A stretch of 53,978 nt of DNA, from positions 1 through 53,978 of the forward strand of contig JAETON010000015.1 in assembly GCA_021771695.1 (NCBI GenBank), written 5' to 3'. This document shows positions 7,631-15,806 of the stretch, piece after piece (position 1 is the stretch's first letter; each line of letters starts with the position of its first letter). The notes beneath the pieces are model-generated. The model saw only the letters and a list, made by a program, of their open reading frames with translations, did no database searches and was not told the DNA's origin. Source of the DNA: Lachnospiraceae bacterium. GTDB lineage: Bacteria > Bacillota > Clostridia > Lachnospirales > Lachnospiraceae. A program made the translations under genes and the position numbers.

Positions 7631-7661
7631 AAGAGCCGGCGGCCGCCTAGCCCTGGCTCTT
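7631..7661 (+). terminator. Terminator-like hairpin after copy 1
   Basis: AAGAGCC (7631-7637) pairs with GGCTCTT (7655-7661) around a GC-rich core that includes GCGGCCGC, unusual for this AT-rich DNA. The T-tract that follows is interrupted (TCTATATATTTTC), so termination may be partial. Confidence 0.5.
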
Positions 7662-7769
7662 TCTATATATTTTCACACTTTAAAGCAAAACAAACAACTT
7701 TTTTATCATTTAAAGAAAAAAATTTTTTATTTAGGTTCCCCCTTTTTTACAGCTATCCGTTATTAAAGT

Positions 7770-7905
7770 GAAAGGGATTTGATAATATATAGTAACAACA
7801 AACCATTTCACATTACATTGCAAAAGTTTCCTGCCTAACCACTCGACTCTATAGGTAAGGAGGCGATGTAATATTTATATCTCTTAAAAACATCAAATCT
7901 CTTTT
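7770..7905 (+). ncRNA. Structured RNA-like element, copy 2 (unknown family)
   Basis: This is the second copy of the element at 7487-7625. P1: 7770-7783 with 7892-7905, 14 bp including two G-U pairs. P2: ATTACATTGC (7812-7821) with GCGATGTAAT (7863-7872). P3: GCCTA (7833-7837) with TAGGT (7852-7856). Where copy 1 has GGTG/CACC at the P1 end, copy 2 has GAT/ATC, so both sides changed and pairing is kept. AGGTAAGGAGGCGATGTAAT is identical in the two. The region upstream of both (GTTATTAAAGTGAAAGGG) is also nearly identical. No coding potential was seen. Confidence 0.6.
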
Positions 7906-7910
7906 ATAAA

Positions 7911-7943
7911 AAGAGCCGGAGTCCTTACCAAACTCCGGTTCTT
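7911..7943. terminator. Bidirectional terminator between copy 2 and dut
   Basis: AAGAGCCGGAGT (7911-7922) pairs with ACTCCGGTTCTT (7932-7943), 12 bp with one wobble. On the plus strand it ends the RNA-like element; on the minus strand it is followed by a T-run and would terminate dut, whose stop is 30 bp away. Confidence 0.8.
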
Positions 7944-7972
7944 ATTTCCTTATTATCTTTCATATTCTTTTC

Positions 7973-8410
7973 TTAATTTGTTCCTGTCGACCCGAACCCG
8001 CCCCGCTCTGCATCATCTAAAAATTCCACTTCCTGAAATTTAATCTGCGGCTGATTTTTTATAATCCGAAACTGGCAGATTCGGTCATTCATTTTAATTT
8101 CTGTATCACGCATTGCCAATGCCGGGAATTTCCAAATATCATTGGTTCCTGAATAACTATTGTCGATCACTCCCTGTGAATTTGCCTGCAGAATTCCCCA
8201 ATTTTTAAATGTTGAACTTCTTGGAAGTACATGTGCTTCATAACCGTCTGGAAGCTTCATAGAAATGCCAAGATTAATTAATTTAAAGTCTCCTGCCTTC
8301 ATTACTACATTTTCTGCTGCCCTTAAATCAATCCAGTCAGATTTGCCATCAATATATGTAAGTTTCTCGATTTCGTCACTATGATATTTGATTTTAATTA
8401 TTTCTTTCAT
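7973..8410 (-). CDS. dut: dUTP diphosphatase (dUTPase)
   Basis: A 145-residue trimeric-type dUTPase that hydrolyses dUTP to dUMP and pyrophosphate, keeping uracil out of DNA and feeding thymidylate synthesis. All five family motifs are present in order: DLRAA (28-32), PRSST (63-67), GVIDNSYSG (80-88) with the catalytic Asp and stacking Tyr, RICQFR (110-115) and the C-terminal RGGFGSTG (136-143). Length is normal. The ATG at 8410 has AAGGAA upstream. It is a single gene on the minus strand, divergent from pgi. Dut genes are also carried by phages, but no phage genes are nearby. Confidence 0.95.
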   Translation of the reverse strand: MKEIIKIKYHSDEIEKLTYIDGKSDWIDLRAAENVVMKAGDFKLINLGISMKLPDGYEAHVLPRSSTFKNWGILQANSQGVIDNSYSGTNDIWKFPALAMRDTEIKMNDRICQFRIIKNQPQIKFQEVEFLDDAERGGFGSTGTN

Positions 8411-8492
8411 TGTTACATTCCTTTTCTAATTGTATTTTTTTCATTATATCATATTTTTATACATTTTTACTAATTTCTAGTAACATCAAAAG

Positions 8493-8521
8493 TTGAAACG
8501 GTACAAATTATCTAGTATAAT
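8493..8521 (+). promoter_or_regulatory. pgi promoter
   Basis: TTGAAA (8493-8498), 17-bp spacer, perfect TATAAT (8516-8521). This gives a long leader of about 105 nt before the pgi ATG. Confidence 0.8.
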
Positions 8522-8544
8522 AATACTCATAGATAATAATAATT

Positions 8545-8603
8545 GTGAACGCACTTTGTGGATAAAGAGTTTGCATCTGTATTTATCCGAAAGAAAGCGT
8601 CAC
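8545..8603 (+). promoter_or_regulatory. Structured pgi 5' leader
   Basis: Two nested helices lie in the leader: GTGAACGC (8545-8552) with GCGTCAC (8597-8603, one bulged A), and GGATAAA (8560-8566) with TTTATCC (8582-8588). The inner helix also contains a perfect DnaA box in reverse (TGTGGATAA, 8557-8565). I do not recognise a riboswitch class; a regulatory hairpin is possible. Confidence 0.4.
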
Positions 8604-8633
8604 TATTCCAAACAATTTAAGGAGGAACTTTTA

Positions 8634-10217
8634 ATGGTAACATGGAATAATATGGATACTTTGGCATCTTTTCAAAAACTTTCCGAATTAAAGGATCGTG
8701 TGAATGTTGTAGAAGCGATGTCAGGAGAAAATGGCGCTGATCGTGCTGTCCGCTACAGTACTCCTATGGCTGAAGGTCTTGCCTTCAATTATGCAGCAAA
8801 AGAAATTGATGATACAATTCTTGAAGCTTTAGCTGCATTGGCTGATGAAGCTCAGCTCGTTGATAAGTTTGCAGAACTTTATAATGGAGCCGTCATTAAC
8901 ACAGGGGAAAACAGACTGGTTCTCCATCATTTAGCCCGCAGACAGTTAGGAGATCCTGTTGTATGTGATGGTGTAGATAAACGTGACTTCTACGTAAGCC
9001 AACAGCAGAAAGCAGCAGAATTTGCTAAAAAAGTTCATGCCGGTGAAATTACAAATGCTGCCGGTGAAACATTTACAACAGTTGTACAGATTGGTATTGG
9101 CGGCAGCGACCTTGGTCCTCGTGCTTTATATCTGGCTCTGGAAAACTGGGCAAAAGTTAACAATACACTCAAGATGGAAGCAAAATTCATCAGTAATGTT
9201 GATCCGGATGATGCTGCAGCCGTATTAAACTCTATTGATGTTTCCCGTTCTCTTTTCATCGTTGTTTCCAAGTCCGGAACTACTCTGGAAACTTTAACAA
9301 ATGAAGCCTTCGTAAAAGATGCATTAGTAAAAGCAGGATTAAATCCTTCTGATCACATGCTTGCTGTAACAAGTGAAACTTCTCCATTAGCTCAAGGTGA
9401 TGACTATTTAGAAGCATTTTTCATGGATGATTATATCGGAGGCCGTTATTCTTCCAGCTCTGCTGTAGGCGGTGCTGTTTTGTCTCTGGCATTCGGTCCG
9501 GATGTATTTGCAAGAATCCTTGACGGTGCTGCAGAAGAAGATAAACTGGCTGCAAATAAAGACTTATTAAAGAATCCTGATATGCTGGATGCATTAATTG
9601 GTATTTATGAACGCAATGTACAGGGATATCCTTCTACTACTGTTCTTCCATATTCTCAGGCATTAAACCGCTTCCCTGCTCATTTACAGCAGGCAGATAT
9701 GGAATCCAATGGTAAGAGTGTGAACCGCTTTGGTGAACCTGTAAATTATCCAACAGGTCCTGTTATTTTCGGTGAACCTGGTACAAACGGACAACATTCT
9801 TTCTATCAGCTGCTTCATCAGGGAACAGATATCGTTCCACTTCAGTTCATCGGCTTCAAAAACAGCCAGATTGGTATGGATGTTGTCATTGAAGGCAGCA
9901 CCAGCCAGCAGAAACTGTGTGCAAACGTTGCAGCTCAGATTATTGCATTTGCTTGTGGTAAAGATGATGAAAATCCTAACAAAACATTCAAAGGCGGACG
10001 TCCTTCCAGCATCATCATTGGTGAACAGTTAACTCCTGAATCACTGGGTGCATTATTAGCCCATTTTGAAAACAAGATTATGTTCCAGGGATTTGTATGG
10101 AATCTTAACAGTTTCGACCAGGAAGGTGTACAGTTAGGTAAAATCTTAGCTAAACGCGTGCTTGCTCATGAAACAGACGGCGCATTAAAAGTTTACAGTG
10201 ATTTATTAAATATCTAA
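8634..10217 (+). CDS. pgi: Glucose-6-phosphate isomerase
   Basis: A 527-residue cytosolic enzyme interconverting glucose-6-phosphate and fructose-6-phosphate in glycolysis and gluconeogenesis. The phosphosugar-binding SIS core is clear: GENRLVLHHLAR (91-102), IGIGGSDLGPRALYLALE (about 153-170) and FIVVSKSGTTLETL (about 205-218). The start at 8634 is set by AAGGAGG at 8619-8625; the longer open frame to 8493 would run through the promoter. It has the long, proteobacteria- and eukaryote-like form rather than the ~450-residue Bacillus form. It is followed by a textbook terminator and stands alone. Confidence 0.95.
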   Translation: MVTWNNMDTLASFQKLSELKDRVNVVEAMSGENGADRAVRYSTPMAEGLAFNYAAKEIDDTILEALAALADEAQLVDKFAELYNGAVINTGENRLVLHHLARRQLGDPVVCDGVDKRDFYVSQQQKAAEFAKKVHAGEITNAAGETFTTVVQIGIGGSDLGPRALYLALENWAKVNNTLKMEAKFISNVDPDDAAAVLNSIDVSRSLFIVVSKSGTTLETLTNEAFVKDALVKAGLNPSDHMLAVTSETSPLAQGDDYLEAFFMDDYIGGRYSSSSAVGGAVLSLAFGPDVFARILDGAAEEDKLAANKDLLKNPDMLDALIGIYERNVQGYPSTTVLPYSQALNRFPAHLQQADMESNGKSVNRFGEPVNYPTGPVIFGEPGTNGQHSFYQLLHQGTDIVPLQFIGFKNSQIGMDVVIEGSTSQQKLCANVAAQIIAFACGKDDENPNKTFKGGRPSSIIIGEQLTPESLGALLAHFENKIMFQGFVWNLNSFDQEGVQLGKILAKRVLAHETDGALKVYSDLLNI

Positions 10218-10242
10218 TCTCAAAAACATATAAAAAAGCATC

Positions 10243-10274
10243 AAAAAGGCGGATTCTTCGGAATCCGCCTTTTT
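10243..10274. terminator. Bidirectional terminator between pgi and pdaA-like gene
   Basis: AAAAAGGCGGATTC (10243-10256), TTCG tetraloop, GAATCCGCCTTTTT (10261-10274): a perfect 14-bp stem with T-runs on both strands. It ends pgi and the convergent deacetylase gene. Confidence 0.95.
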
Positions 10275-10312
10275 GTGCTTTGATAAAACAAAAATATTAT
10301 TATTATTTCAAT

Positions 10313-11119
10313 TTATGGAAGTTTTTTTAATGAACGAAATTCAAAGCCTTCTTTTTTCAAATTTGTAATTACAGTATCTAACGCCTCTGCATTGGATTGT
10401 GATACGTTATGAATTAATGGAATCGCTCCATTATGATAATAATCTTGAAAATGTTTTATCACATAATCTTTTCCCGGCTGATTATTTATATCATAATCCA
10501 TATATGCAATGCTCCAAAAAATCGTTTTATATCCCATATCTTTTGTCAATTTCAATGTTCGTTCATTATATTCCCCCATCGGCGGGCGGAAAAATTTATC
10601 CATTTCATATCCGGTAGCCTCTTTACAATATTCTGCACAATCATTGATTTCCTGCTTATTGTCCCGGTCACTCAAAGAAGGCATACTTTTATGATGTACC
10701 GTATGATTTCCTACTACATGCCCTTCTTTCTTCATTCGTTTTACCAAATCCGGATTCTCCCGGATAAAAGGTTTTGTCACAAAAAAAGCTGCCGGAACCT
10801 TTTGTTTTTTTAATATATCCAGAATTTTAGGGGTAAATCCATTCTCATACCCGCAGTCAAATGTCAAATACATGCACTTTTTCTTTCCTGCCTTTGGATC
10901 TACATAATATGCATCATATTTTAATAAATCAATTTTATCCGATACTTCCGGTATCTTATGATCCTCATTTCTTTTCAGCCACCAGCCTTCTTTTCCTTGT
11001 ACACTTTCATTGATTGTTTCTTTCACCTGTTCCTGCTGCACTGGTACTGTTTCCTTTTTACTGCATCCACCGGCTGTGAGAATTCCTGCTGCTATGAATA
11101 TCCATATAAAATATTTCAT
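10313..11119 (-). CDS. pdaA: PdaA-like polysaccharide deacetylase, probable lipoprotein
   Basis: A 268-residue NodB-fold carbohydrate esterase of the delta-lactam type, which removes acetyl groups from N-acetylmuramic acid in spore cortex. The N-terminus is a hydrophobic signal ending in LTAGGCS, so Cys19 is a likely lipidation site. The catalytic domain shows LTFDCGYENG (85-94), NHTVHH (138-143) and FRPPMGEYN (177-185). In most NodB enzymes the first motif is TFDD; PdaA of Bacillus has Asn at the second position and this protein has Cys. That supports PdaA rather than chitin deacetylase. It sits 45 bp downstream of a membrane-protein gene on the same strand. Confidence 0.85.
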   Translation of the reverse strand: MKYFIWIFIAAGILTAGGCSKKETVPVQQEQVKETINESVQGKEGWWLKRNEDHKIPEVSDKIDLLKYDAYYVDPKAGKKKCMYLTFDCGYENGFTPKILDILKKQKVPAAFFVTKPFIRENPDLVKRMKKEGHVVGNHTVHHKSMPSLSDRDNKQEINDCAEYCKEATGYEMDKFFRPPMGEYNERTLKLTKDMGYKTIFWSIAYMDYDINNQPGKDYVIKHFQDYYHNGAIPLIHNVSQSNAEALDTVITNLKKEGFEFRSLKKLP

Positions 11120-11164
11120 AAAATATCCATTCCTTTTTTACTATTCTATGAAACATTTTTATGT

Positions 11165-11854
11165 TTATAAGTCATTTATAAAATCTTTCAATGTTTGAAT
11201 ATCCTCTTGGGTTAATTCCAGCTCCTTGGAGGCAGCAATCTGCTCCCAATGATTTGAAATCCGGTCTGCACTTTCTTTTTCTTTCTCTCTATGTTCCTGC
11301 TGTTTTATCTGCTGCTTCTTTTCTTTTTCTTTTTTCGCCTCAGATTTATCCATGCGGTTCGGTAAAACATTTTCAATAAAATGAGTCAAATTTATGCGTA
11401 TCATACGCTTCATATGATCTGGATGGAATAAATAATCCATCATAAAAATCCCAAGTCCAAACACTGCACTTACCATCAGACTCTGCATCCACACAAAAAA
11501 ATCGTCTCCTGCGAGAATCCCTCTTATAGAGCCTATGCATCCCAATAAAATACATAAAATCCCGCAAAATCCGGGAATCTGTTCCCAAAAGCCTGCATTT
11601 ATCCCCAGTATCGTATGACTTTCAAAATATTTATCCACAATGCACGTACTGTTATGTACATTAGCTTCTAACTGATAATAACTCTCAAACTTTTTCTTTA
11701 AAACTCCCATCCAATGCCGCTTTGGCTTGTCCATATCCTTGGATGCCTGCAGCAATTTACGATAACTTTGCAAGACTGCAATTTTTGCCACTATTCCAAT
11801 TACTGCTGCTGCCAGCAGCCCCTGCATAAAAAATGTCTCCTTAAAAATCTCCAT
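11165..11854 (-). CDS. Membrane protein of unknown function with MotA/TolQ-like layout
   Basis: A 229-residue protein from the ATG at 11854, where AAGGAGA sits 8 nt upstream; the open frame to 11902 has no ribosome site. It has an N-terminal membrane helix (about 9-27), a cytoplasmic stretch of about 70 residues, two more helices (about 88-113 and 121-142) and a long charged tail with KKEKEKKQQIKQQEHREKEKE-type coiled coil, ending in an acidic helix. The topology recalls MotA/ExbB proteins, but no motif confirms it. No function is known to me. It lies upstream of the pdaA-like gene, possibly in one transcript. Confidence 0.55.
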   Translation of the reverse strand: MEIFKETFFMQGLLAAAVIGIVAKIAVLQSYRKLLQASKDMDKPKRHWMGVLKKKFESYYQLEANVHNSTCIVDKYFESHTILGINAGFWEQIPGFCGILCILLGCIGSIRGILAGDDFFVWMQSLMVSAVFGLGIFMMDYLFHPDHMKRMIRINLTHFIENVLPNRMDKSEAKKEKEKKQQIKQQEHREKEKESADRISNHWEQIAASKELELTQEDIQTLKDFINDL

Positions 11855-11938
11855 ATGCCCATCTCCTTTTATTTCTTTGCTTATTATTATAAAAGTCTGC
11901 ATATGGAAATTTAAGAAAAATCCCCCTACAAAGTTAGA

Positions 11939-12631
11939 CTATTCTTTGTCTAAAATACCGAGAACCAGCCGAACAATATGTTTTATTGCTGCTTTTTCAA
12001 ATTCCTCGTAACTTCCTGCTGCTTTTTGATCTGCTTTATCAGAGATTGCACGTAAAATTACAAATGGAATTCCGTTTAGATATGCTGCCTGTGCCATAGC
12101 AGCTCCTTCCATCTCTGCACAGTACCCTCCAAATTCATCAATCAATTGATGCTTTTTTTCATTGCTTGAAATAAACTGATCACCGCTTACAACTCTTCCC
12201 ACAAAACATTGAATATCTGGATTTACTCTCCTGCAGGTATTCTTTGCAGTTTGAATTAATTTTTCATCTGCTGGAAATACAGAAACTTTCATTTGTGGTA
12301 TTTCCCCTAATTTGTATCCAAATACTGTAGCATCCATATCATGCTGAACGGCATCACTGGAAATAACAATATCCCCTACTTCTATATCTTTATATAAACC
12401 TCCTGCCACACCGGTATTAATTAAATGAGTAATCCCAAATTTATCAATTAATATCTGTGTGCATAGTGCCATATTGACTTTCCCAATACCACTTTTGACA
12501 ATCACAACCTTTTTCTTTTTTAGAATTCCTGTATAAAAGTCCATTCCTGCGAAAGAAATTTTTTCTTTTTTTTCCATGGCATCAATCAGCAAGCTGACTT
12601 CTTCTTCCATTGCTCCAATAATTCCAATCAT
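11939..12631 (-). CDS. mtnN: 5'-methylthioadenosine/S-adenosylhomocysteine nucleosidase
   Basis: A 230-residue cytosolic nucleosidase that cleaves the adenine from methylthioadenosine, S-adenosylhomocysteine and 5'-deoxyadenosine, recycling products of SAM reactions and polyamine synthesis. It shows IGIIGAMEEEV at the N-terminus (catalytic acid Glu), the INTGVAGGL ribose/purine loop, EMEGAAMAQ (about 173-181) and the catalytic Asp in RAISDKAD (about 193-200). Full length for the family. AGGAGG lies upstream of the ATG at 12631. It is a single gene, with no luxS neighbour. Confidence 0.95.
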   Translation of the reverse strand: MIGIIGAMEEEVSLLIDAMEKKEKISFAGMDFYTGILKKKKVVIVKSGIGKVNMALCTQILIDKFGITHLINTGVAGGLYKDIEVGDIVISSDAVQHDMDATVFGYKLGEIPQMKVSVFPADEKLIQTAKNTCRRVNPDIQCFVGRVVSGDQFISSNEKKHQLIDEFGGYCAEMEGAAMAQAAYLNGIPFVILRAISDKADQKAAGSYEEFEKAAIKHIVRLVLGILDKE

Positions 12632-12733
12632 CGTTCATTATCCTCCTGTTCATTATTCCCTAATCTAAAAGAACTTTTTCGTTTTGATTGTAACACATAA
12701 TCATTTTTTAACAAGGCTTTCTCCCAAAAGAAA

Positions 12734-12763
12734 AAGCCCTATGCTTTCTCAAACATAAGGCTT
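12734..12763 (-). terminator. Terminator of the MtlF-type gene
   Basis: AAGCCCTATG (12734-12743) pairs with CATAAGGCTT (12754-12763) with one or two wobble/mismatched positions; on the minus strand a run of T follows (TTTTTCTTTT). Confidence 0.75.
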
Positions 12764-12785
12764 ATCTTACAAATTTTATTAAATT

Positions 12786-13214
12786 TTACACATCCAATAA
12801 ATCCATAACAACTTTTTCAGATGAAGCTGTACGAAGCTGTTCTACTTTATCTAAATCAGAACATGTAATTGCCAATTTTGCTAAAATATCCAGATGTTCA
12901 TCATTTACACCTGCAATTCCAATTACAATATAGGCTTTCTTTCCTTCACCAAATTCCACCCCGTCTGGAACCTGAATAAAAGAAACTCCTGAAGCCTTAA
13001 TATATTTCTCAGACCCTGCCACTCCGTGAGGGATTGCGACACCGTTTCCAATATAAACAGAAACCTTCTCATCTCTTTCAATCATCGCATCAATATACTC
13101 AGGATCTACACAACCTCTGTCTAATAACATCTGTCCTGCTTTCTTAATTGCTGCGATTTTGTCATCAAATTTCTCATTTAACAAAATACTATTTTCATCA
13201 AAAACTTTACCCAT
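12786..13214 (-). CDS. mtlF: PTS EIIA component, mannitol (MtlF) type, stand-alone
   Basis: A 142-residue soluble phosphocarrier of the fructose/mannitol EIIA superfamily. His63 in NGVAIPHG is the residue phosphorylated by HPr. The start at 13214 (MGKVFDENS) follows GAGGT; the frame is open to 13280 without a ribosome site. It fits MtlF in length and in the DRGCVDPEYIDAMIERDE segment. No mannitol EIICB or dehydrogenase is in the window, so the partner permease is elsewhere, or the protein has a regulatory role. It is a monocistronic gene with its own terminator. Confidence 0.85.
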   Translation of the reverse strand: MGKVFDENSILLNEKFDDKIAAIKKAGQMLLDRGCVDPEYIDAMIERDEKVSVYIGNGVAIPHGVAGSEKYIKASGVSFIQVPDGVEFGEGKKAYIVIGIAGVNDEHLDILAKLAITCSDLDKVEQLRTASSEKVVMDLLDV

Positions 13215-13399
13215 AGATTGTACCTCACACTTCTCTGTAAATATCAGACTTTTCTTTTCGTTAATTATTTTAACATACACAGATATAACAAACTAGTAAA
13301 AGAATTTATAGATTTGTCAATTTTCATCGTGACAGATTTTTCTTTTTTCTGCGACTATGCTATAATATGCGGAAAGAATATTATTAGGAGGCAGATCAA

Positions 13400-13645
13400 A
13401 TGATATATAAAACAAAAGGTACTTGTTCCAGTGCCATTGAATTTGAAATAGAAGATGGAATTCTCAAAGATATTAAATTTCACGGTGGATGTCAAGGAAA
13501 TACGACTGGTGTTGCAGCATTAGCAAAAGGGCTTCCTGTTGACGAAGTCATTGATAAACTATCTGGTATTCAGTGCGGATTCCGTGGCACTTCTTGTCCA
13601 GATCAATTATCAAAGGCATTGGAAACATATAAATCAAATCAGTAA
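13400..13645 (+). CDS. TSCPD domain protein (TIGR03905 type)
   Basis: An 81-residue cysteine-containing protein. The C-terminal GTSCPDQLSKAL is the TSCPD motif that also closes class II ribonucleotide reductases and occurs as a free-standing domain in Clostridia. Cysteines at FHGGCQGNT, IQCGFRG and TSCPD could bind metal. The function is not known; a redox or nucleotide-linked role is a guess. AGGAGG precedes the ATG at 13400 and a TATAAT lies at 13361-13366. murG follows 12 bp after the stop, so the two are likely co-transcribed. Confidence 0.85.
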   Translation: MIYKTKGTCSSAIEFEIEDGILKDIKFHGGCQGNTTGVAALAKGLPVDEVIDKLSGIQCGFRGTSCPDQLSKALETYKSNQ

Positions 13646-13657
13646 ATGGGAGGAATT

Positions 13658-14728
13658 ATGAAACGAATTGTATTAACAGGCGGCGGTACTGCCGGACATG
13701 TAACTCCAAATATGGCTCTTGTCCCAAAACTTATTGATGAGGGTTATCATATTTCCTATATTGGTTCTTATAATGGTATGGAAAAAAAATTAATTGAAGA
13801 TATTGGAATTCCTTATTATGGAATTTCCTCTGGAAAACTCCGCCGTTATTTCGATATAAAAAACTTTTCTGATCCTTTCCGTGTTATCAAAGGATATTTT
13901 GAAGCGGCCAAACTCCTATCAAAACTTAAACCAGATGTTGTATTTTCTAAAGGCGGATTTGTAACTGTACCTGTAGTTTTCGCCGCCAAACGAAAAAAGA
14001 TTCCTGTAATTATCCATGAATCTGATATGACTCCGGGACTTGCCAATAAATTAAGTATTCCAAGTGCCAGCAAAGTCTGCTGTAACTTCCCGGAAACAGT
14101 AAAACTTCTCCCAGAAGGAAAAGCCGTTCTTACCGGATCTCCAATCCGTGAAGAATTATTTCAAGGAAAAAAGGATGAAGGACTTCGTTTATGTGGATTC
14201 ACCAATACAAAACCTGTCCTTTTAATCATCGGCGGAAGTCTTGGTTCTGTTGCCATTAACCGTGCTGTCCGTGATAATTTAGACACTCTTCTTAGAGACT
14301 ATCAAATTATACATTTATGCGGACGCGGAAACCTTGATCCGAATCTTACCAAAACAACTGGCTATCAACAATTTGAGTATGTAAAAAAAGAATTAAAACA
14401 TTACTTTGCATGTGCAGATATTGTCATTTCCAGAGCTGGTGCAAATGCTATCTGCGAACTTCTTTCTTTAAGAAAACCAAATATCTTAATTCCTCTTGGA
14501 TTGGAAGCCAGCCGCGGTGATCAGATTCTAAATGCCGAATCTTTTGAAAAACAAGGCTATAGCTATGTTCTTCAGGAAAAAGACGTTACCAGTCAGACTT
14601 TATCCCAAGCTGTAAACACTGTATACAACAATCGTCAAACTTATATTGATGCCATGAATCAAAGTGAACTGGCAAATCCAATCGAAACAATTGTCAATCT
14701 TGCAAATAAACTGGCTTCGAAAAGATAA
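13658..14728 (+). CDS. murG: UDP-GlcNAc:lipid I GlcNAc transferase
   Basis: A 356-residue GT-B glycosyltransferase that adds GlcNAc to lipid I to make lipid II at the cytoplasmic face of the membrane, the last internal step of peptidoglycan synthesis. It shows [13 protein letters not shown] (6-18), [11 protein letters not shown], the linker LIIGGSLGS and the donor-site [12 protein letters not shown] and [13 protein letters not shown]. The start at 13658 uses GGGAGG; an in-frame ATG at 13646 lies within that ribosome site. It is outside the usual dcw cluster here and follows a TSCPD gene. A strong terminator ends the unit. Confidence 0.95.
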   Translation: MKRIVLTGGGTAGHVTPNMALVPKLIDEGYHISYIGSYNGMEKKLIEDIGIPYYGISSGKLRRYFDIKNFSDPFRVIKGYFEAAKLLSKLKPDVVFSKGGFVTVPVVFAAKRKKIPVIIHESDMTPGLANKLSIPSASKVCCNFPETVKLLPEGKAVLTGSPIREELFQGKKDEGLRLCGFTNTKPVLLIIGGSLGSVAINRAVRDNLDTLLRDYQIIHLCGRGNLDPNLTKTTGYQQFEYVKKELKHYFACADIVISRAGANAICELLSLRKPNILIPLGLEASRGDQILNAESFEKQGYSYVLQEKDVTSQTLSQAVNTVYNNRQTYIDAMNQSELANPIETIVNLANKLASKR

Positions 14729-14750
14729 TTTACTTCAATTCTTATAAAAC

Positions 14751-14787
14751 AAAAATACAGATGAAGAATACCTTCATCTGTATTTTT
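14751..14787 (+). terminator. Terminator after murG
   Basis: AAAAATACAGATGAAG (14751-14766) pairs perfectly with CTTCATCTGTATTTTT (14772-14787) across a 5-nt loop, with a T-run. Confidence 0.95.
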
Positions 14788-14961
14788 GTTCATGTTGTAG
14801 CATTAATTTTTCACAAAAATTTCTCAAAGAATTTTGCAATTACAATATATCACAATTCAATAATTCTGCAAATAGTTGGCGGTAAAATTAGAAAATAATC
14901 AATTTTAAGCAATTATTTCTCTTATTTTTCCATGATTTTGAGCAAATTCTTTCATATTTTC

Positions 14962-14989
14962 TTGAATTATCCATCCACTGCTTTATAAT
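14962..14989 (+). promoter_or_regulatory. Promoter of DeoR-type regulator gene
   Basis: TTGAAT (14962-14967), 16-bp spacer, TATAAT (14984-14989), 22 bp before the ATG at 15012. The rest of the 14788-15011 gap is AT-rich with nothing else I can identify. Confidence 0.65.
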
Positions 14990-15011
14990 AAAAAGAAAAA
15001 GGAGGTTTCAT

Positions 15012-15770
15012 ATGTTATCTTACGAGCGAAGAGAAGAAATTATGAATTATCTAAGCAAACAAAAAAGTGCCACAGTAGAAGAACTCAGCCGCAAAATTTT
15101 CTGTTCTCCATCCACTGTCCGAAGAGATTTAAATGCTTTGCAGGAAGAAGGACAGGTACGAAGAACCAGAGGCGGAGTTATTTTTGTTGAAAAAGATACT
15201 TATGATCCTCCTTACAGTTCTAGAATGATCGACCATTTTCAAGAAAAACAGCAGATTGCAGGATATGCCGAACCCCTTATTGAAGACAATATGACTTTAT
15301 TTATGGATTCCAGTTCCACCTGTGCATGTCTTGCAAGAAAACTGAAAAATTTTAAAAATATAAAATTATTGACAAACAGTCCTCTTTTGGTTTACGAACT
15401 ATCGCAGGATTCTAATGTAGAAGTCTATTGTGCCGGCGGAAAAATACATCCAAAAACCAATACTCTTACCGGAGGCGAAGCATGTAAATTTATTATGCAG
15501 TTTCATTCGGATATTTTTTTCACCAGCTGCCGCGGTATTGACGGGCAGACCGGACCAACAGATTTTATTGGAGAAGCCGCTCAAGTGAAATCATTTTTCG
15601 CAATGAATTCCAAAAAAACAGCTTTACTCATTGACAGCAGCAAATTTAATCATATATACAACTATAACACTTTTCATTTTTCAGAACTTGATTATATTAT
15701 CTGTGACAAAGCACCGGATTCATCAATTATTAAAGCGTGTAAGCAAAATCAAGTAGAACTAATCTACTAA
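15012..15770 (+). CDS. DeoR/GlpR family transcriptional regulator
   Basis: A 252-residue sugar-type repressor. The N-terminal winged helix-turn-helix (about 1-57; RREEIMNYLSKQ, TVEELSRKIFCSPSTVRRDL, EGQVRRTRGGVIF) is classic DeoR; the C-terminal DeoRC sensor domain (about 75-230) has DSSSTCACLARKL, LLTNSPLLVYEL and LIDSSKFN, which bind a phosphosugar. AGGAGG lies upstream. It has no adjacent metabolic gene on its strand and is followed by a terminator, so its target cannot be read from context. Confidence 0.9.
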   Translation: MLSYERREEIMNYLSKQKSATVEELSRKIFCSPSTVRRDLNALQEEGQVRRTRGGVIFVEKDTYDPPYSSRMIDHFQEKQQIAGYAEPLIEDNMTLFMDSSSTCACLARKLKNFKNIKLLTNSPLLVYELSQDSNVEVYCAGGKIHPKTNTLTGGEACKFIMQFHSDIFFTSCRGIDGQTGPTDFIGEAAQVKSFFAMNSKKTALLIDSSKFNHIYNYNTFHFSELDYIICDKAPDSSIIKACKQNQVELIY

Positions 15771-15775
15771 AAAAT

Positions 15776-15806
15776 CCAGCCAGATATTTTCTCTGGCTGG
15801 GGTTTT
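15776..15806. terminator. Bidirectional terminator
   Basis: CCAGCCAGA (15776-15784) pairs with TCTGGCTGG (15792-15800), followed by GGTTTTTT on the plus strand and ATTTTTTAG on the minus strand. It serves the DeoR gene and the convergent secreted-protein pair. Confidence 0.95.

Noticed and set aside
7973-8410. dut as a sign of prophage
   Set aside because: No integrase, capsid or lysis genes are nearby and base composition is like its surroundings.
13400-13645. TSCPD gene as a fragment of a ribonucleotide reductase
   Set aside because: It has its own ribosome site, a normal stop and the length of the free-standing TSCPD family, so it is a whole gene.
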